DNA of 64,000 nucleotides from Pagrus major. Taxonomy: Eukaryota; Chordata; Actinopteri; Spariformes; Sparidae. The stretch is taken from assembly GCF_040436345.1 (NCBI RefSeq), contig NC_133234.1:12027446-12091445 (forward strand). Direction: 5' to 3'. The notes beneath the pieces were generated by a model. That model was not told the origin of the DNA, did no database searches, and was given only the letters and a program-made list of their open reading frames with translations. Both the position numbers and the translations under genes were made by a program. How positions within the stretch are numbered: position 1 is the first letter of the stretch; every line of letters starts with the position of its first letter. This document shows, piece after piece, positions 59,719 to 64,000 of this stretch.

Positions 59719-59753
<35 letters not shown>

Positions 59754-59957
59754 ATACTCTCTCTCCCTCTGACTATTTCTTTGCTCTCTCCCTCCCTCTC
59801 TCCTCCCTGTCTCTCCCTCCCTCTCTCCCTCCCATGGTGTCACAGAAAACTGCCATTTGCAGCCTCCCTCCCTCCCTCTCTCTTTTCTCCTCCCCTCCCC
59901 TCCTCTCTTTCTCTCTCTCTCTCTCTCTCTTGGTTATCTCTCTCCCTCCCTCCCACA
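59673..59957. repeat. Long CT-rich (polypyrimidine) tract
   Basis: Roughly 285 bases made mostly of CT and CCCT units with a short CA run and a non-repetitive island around 59830-59860. The open frames across it are low-complexity Ser/Leu/Pro and not genes. Confidence 0.9.
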
Positions 59958-60665
59958 TCATGGCACTACCAGTTGACAGCAACTTGATGCACAGACGTAT
60001 CATTCAGAAAAACTCCGGCAGACAATCCACCATTGTATTTGATCAGATGCTAATCAAAAGTAAATGAAAGCAACATTATGAAGATGAAAGGCTTTCACAA
60101 AGGCTTCCCACATGAAATTAACAGCCCTGAGTTTGCTGCCTTTTGTTGCCCATCTGCTCTGCTTTCACGATAAGATAAATCCTGTTATCCCACCATTTAC
60201 CTTCATGGAAAAGAGCGGATAAAATGGGAGGTAATTTGTTGAAACTAAAGCAAATTCCCCTGTACTTCATCAGGTGGAAAGACTGACTGCTGAACAGCTG
60301 CTTCATGACCGGGGCAAATCTTCATGCATCTTTTTGACCTGCGATAGTCTTTCTGTAATGAAAGTTTCTATGCATGTTATGCAGTGTGTATCGATATACC
60401 ATGCTGCCGGGTGCTGTGTCTCAGTGCAGAGTGATGCCTTTCACACTTGTCACCAACAACTAATCAACAGCATTTGACCCGAGGATGCATGCGTGTGCTC
60501 GTGCGTCTGACAATACGGCAGTCTCACCACACCAGGACCCCCATGTCAGAGGGATTGAAATTGAAGTGTGCCAATCATTCTGTTAGTCAGCTCTCTTGTG
60601 TCATCATATTCTGTAATTCTGTTCTAGGTATACAGTCTTCTAGGAAAACATAGTTATATCCCCTC

Positions 60666-60668
<3 letters not shown>

Positions 60669-60714
<46 letters not shown>
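60669..60714. repeat. (AT)n microsatellite
   Basis: About 22 AT units followed by TTTA repeats. Confidence 0.95.
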
Positions 60715-60718
<4 letters not shown>

Positions 60719-61699
60719 TTATTTATTGGGCATGCGACCACATTGTCTGTTTATAGTCCAACATTATCTTTTTACTTCTAGCAAAATTTAATTTACACTT
60801 CGAAAATCACAGAAATGGTTTTCATCTGTGAAGATTATCTTGCTGAGGACCATGTAAGTATCATATGCTTGTGTTTGCCATAGAGCTTATTTTTGGCAGT
60901 AATCCAAAATCCAATTTAAAAATCTCATAGGCTTTTTGTCGAGAGAACTAGGGGGATGCTAACTTCCGGGTTAGCAGACAAAAATACATCATCATGCACT
61001 GCAGTTGTACGTGCGGTTTGTTCCCCAGTAGAAGACTGTCTCTGTATGTTACTACTTTCAAATGTATTAAAAACTGAAAAACTAGAATGTAATATGAATT
61101 ACATAGACTATATCACTATTGATTGTGATAGTTTCTGTAAAGAGTTATAAAAATTATAACTTTATGAACAGTTATCATCCCGCTATGTTAACCAGCAAGC
61201 AGACTTTTGGTGCATTAGCTAGGAAATAAAATATGAGGTGAATTTGTAAAGATTTTAGAAATTTTAGAATTTTGATTGTTTTCTTGGGGGGGAGCACCCT
61301 CGAACCTCCAGCAGATTTGAACCCTCTGGATGTTGCTCTATGGCTACAGCCTACACAGGACTCTTGATGTGTCATTGGGCCTGCATCTCTGACAAATTCT
61401 TCACTGTCTCTGTTTTTTTTGCCACTAGTTGTTTTTGGGCAGCAAGCTATAGCTTTTCCTCGGCCGTCACGGCTGTTGAGTGCATGGCCGTTACCCTTGA
61501 CAGCTTCAAAGTGTGACATTATCCTCAGAGCTGAGTGCCGGCTCCCCTTTTCTCACGTCTTTTCAGAGAGCCAGTCATCAGTCAAATGCTAAAAGAGATG
61601 ACAATTAGTAAGGGAGGGGGTTGAAAGAGTGAGAAGTTTCTAAATACAGCCGTACTGGCTCAGCCCCAGCTTTATCACTAATGATTCATCAGTGCAGGA

Positions 61700-61701
<2 letters not shown>

Positions 61702-61748
<47 letters not shown>
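61702..61748. repeat. (CT)n microsatellite
   Basis: About 23 uninterrupted CT units. Confidence 0.95.
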
Positions 61749-61749
<1 letters not shown>

Positions 61750-62210
61750 TTTTTCTTTCAGTCTCTTTCTGTGATCCTATTCGCGCTCCCTTGCAGCCTC
61801 TGATTTCAGACTTCTGAGGGTGATTTGCAATAGCCTGTGTGTGATCATCACCAGGCCATTGTGTTCGGCCAAGGACGTCAACTAATGGAGCTCAAAGCGT
61901 CCTTTTAAAGTGCCTCTCGGTCTGTGTCGGCAACAGGTACTGTACTGGCTCCTGCATAATGTAAGGCTTCGACGCAGTGGCGCTGCGAGCCTGGAGAACA
62001 GTAGATCACAAGGTTCACACATCTAGACTGTAAACCTCGTTATGTAACTGCACCATAATCACAGGTGGCAGCTCACATATCCTTTGCATGTGTGTGTCTA
62101 AATGAGAGGGTTTTGCCTCCCAGGGAGATGTCTAAGTGGGATCCACTGCCGCTTCCATGGCTACAGGTATAACACATTTTCACTATTTTCAGACCAATAC
62201 AAGTTGAAGC

Positions 62211-62260
62211 AAAGAGAGAGACAGAGAGAGAAAGAGAGAGAGAGAGAAGAAGGAGGAGGG
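62211..62260. repeat. (GA)n-rich tract
   Basis: Imperfect GA units with AAA and CA interruptions. Confidence 0.9.
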
Positions 62261-62365
62261 CTGTTGGTCAACTAAAGGCCTTGGCAGTACTAAGACTGTG
62301 TTGTAAAAATGAAAACAGAGTTATATTGAGATTTAATATTCAATCTTGAGGATACTTTTTTATTA

Positions 62366-62600
62366 GGATTAAAACCGACACTTATTTTCATTGTTGATTA
62401 ATCTGTTGATTATTTTCTTGAACTATTGATTAGTTGTGTGGTCTGTAAATTGTCAGAAAATGGTGAGAAATGTTCACCATTCAAGAATCTGGAATCAGAG
62501 CATTTAGATTTATTTTTTCTTAAACAACTATTCAAACCGATTAATGAATTAACAAAATAGTTGGTGATTAATTGACAACTAATCTCTAAAGCTCTAAATT
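62366..62600. repeat. Teleost interspersed repeat, family E
   Basis: It contains 'ttgttgattaatctgttgat', 'aattgtcagaaaatggtgag' and 'caaaccgattaatgaatt', and ends 'caactaatctctaaagctct'. It matches the 30.4 kb copy in block order. It is non-coding. Confidence 0.65.
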
Positions 62601-64000
62601 TTATTTTGCTGGTGAATTTAAGTGTTGTTTTCACATATGTCTTGCTCCATATCTCACCCATGAGCCAGTATCAGGCCCAATAGTGGCAAAAAAGCTGTTT
62701 TGTAGTTTGTAGTATGTAGTTTTGTAAGATCACTGTACAAAAGCATAACTTTATAACTTAATTCAGTAATTTGGGTGAAACTGAGTCATGTTTAATAGAG
62801 AAAATATTTGTTGTTTTTTCCTCTGCTTCCCTCAGGCTGCTCTGCCTCGAGCAACTCCGGACAGATAGCTTTACTTGTTGCTAAAGTAACTGCTGACAGA
62901 CATACTGATAATCAGCAGCTTCTCGATGAACATCTCCGGAAGTGGCCACCAGTTACAGTACCGAGGTGACTTATGGACTCTCCTGGTTGACAGATACCAA
63001 TAGCTTTGTTGATAAAGTAAGCGCTAACTGCTGAATGCATAACCTACATTTCTCGCTATTGGCTGCTGCCTGTTTCTACAGGAAACACGTGACAATGCAG
63101 AAACAAAAAGCACTCCATTAGCCGTTTAATGAGAACTTTAAACTAACTCAGGTTAATACACCATAAATGGAGATGTGCTTGATTGGCTCCACTCAGTAAA
63201 GGTTTAAAGAAAATCCTCCTAATCCAGCCATTTCACAGCATTTCCCAATCCATCCAAATTCTACATCATTAAATATAAACTCAAATATTATATTTTGATT
63301 TGCAAAAATGACCCGATCACAAATGAAATCATGCAACCCTTTGCCACAGTGTCACTGAAAGAAAGTCACAAACACAGGGTCATATTTCATTTTCATTTAA
63401 AATACAGACTTTAATGTGGAAATGGAAGAAAAAAGTAGCACACTGAGGTATTAAAACAGCAGCTAAGCAGAGAAAGTTAAGAAAAGAGTTAGTGAGAGAT
63501 AGTCAGATCTCTCAGCTCCTGCCAGTTGTTGGCAGTAAGGTGTAATTTGCATTAATCAGAAGGATCCTCAGAATAAACTTTTCAAAATCTTTCTGGTAAT
63601 AGTGATTGTGGCATTTCATCTTTCACAGTGACGCCTGCCTGAGGCAGACACTGCACAGGAGCTCTATTGACTTATTGCTGCTGACAGCTCAATCTCTCTC
63701 CATCATAATCAAGAAATATCATCGAAAGGATTTTGACACACAAAGGGACATACAGTACAAATGAAGTATATGCTGCATTAGACGTACTTGAAGTTAATTA
63801 AATCAGCATGTTTTTTTCCTAATTTAGAGATTTGTTTAGGGAGCTTCTGAAAATGATATATTAGCCTAATAGGTAGGATGTGACAGAAAAAAACTCATAT
63901 GACACCCACATCGCACTCATTTATTTCACCTTATAAAGATGGCTGGATTAATTCATACTGAATTATTTAATAAATGAAAACCACCCTCTGTCATTTTGAT

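Larger units (their letters stand above)
53011..64000. other. Upstream territory of kcnj12; no gene recognised
   Basis: This stretch probably includes the first intron and the promoter of kcnj12. It holds the nested repeats at 57.7-58.35 kb, microsatellites (GTT, CT, AT, GA), a long pyrimidine tract and a family E repeat at 62.4 kb. A small CpG-rich block at 59.38-59.47 kb looks exon-like. No frame shows a known domain. Confidence 0.55.

Noticed and set aside
59666-60067. 133-codon plus-strand frame
   Set aside because: It is almost wholly a CT microsatellite read as Ser-Leu repeats.
1-64000. tRNA, rRNA or CRISPR features
   Set aside because: I saw no B-box with paired acceptor stem, no rRNA-like conserved segments, and no regularly spaced direct repeats with unique spacers.

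Overview
The window reads as nuclear DNA of a bony fish, probably a percomorph teleost. Four protein-coding genes are intron-containing or single-exon vertebrate genes. The rest is AT-rich intergenic and intronic DNA with many microsatellites and short terminal-inverted-repeat elements of the kind common in teleosts. No bacterial, organellar, viral, CRISPR, rRNA or tRNA signal was seen.

Layout. 1-8.8 kb: no recognisable gene, several interspersed repeats. 8.8-12.9 kb (+): a small leucine-rich-repeat membrane protein of the LRRC3 family, best called lrrc3c, with a GC-rich 5' UTR exon near 8.8-9.0 kb and a single coding exon. 13-22.3 kb: intergenic, repeats, one perfect hairpin. 22.3-26.1 kb (+): csf3 (granulocyte colony-stimulating factor) in five exons, with an NF-kB-like site, TATA boxes and an AU-rich 3' UTR. 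26.6-38.8 kb (-): med24 (Mediator subunit 24). I assembled 25 coding exons plus one non-coding exon, and the spliced frame gives exactly 989 residues. One intron uses a GC donor. 38.8-39.0 kb: a likely bidirectional CCAAT-box promoter with a possible divergent exon. 39-51 kb: intergenic, with repeats and two weak coding-like open frames. 51.5-53.0 kb (-): kcnj12 (Kir2.2 inward rectifier), complete 433-residue coding exon. 53-64 kb: probably the upstream and 5' intron territory of kcnj12, with long pyrimidine tracts and nested repeats; no further gene recognised.

The order lrrc3c - csf3 - med24 matches the block on human 17q21 (LRRC3C, GSDMA, PSMD3, CSF3, MED24), but psmd3 and gasdermin are absent here. 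The genes do not form a pathway. med24 is a housekeeping transcription cofactor, csf3 an inducible cytokine, kcnj12 an excitability gene and lrrc3c a membrane LRR protein. csf3 and med24 converge tail to tail with only about 0.5 kb between their predicted poly(A) signals. I found no undescribed biological system. The most useful observations are at the level of gene structure: the csf3 signal peptide split by an intron with a tandem acceptor, the changed csf3 cysteine pattern, the med24 GC-AG intron, the divergent promoter, and several repeat arrangements.
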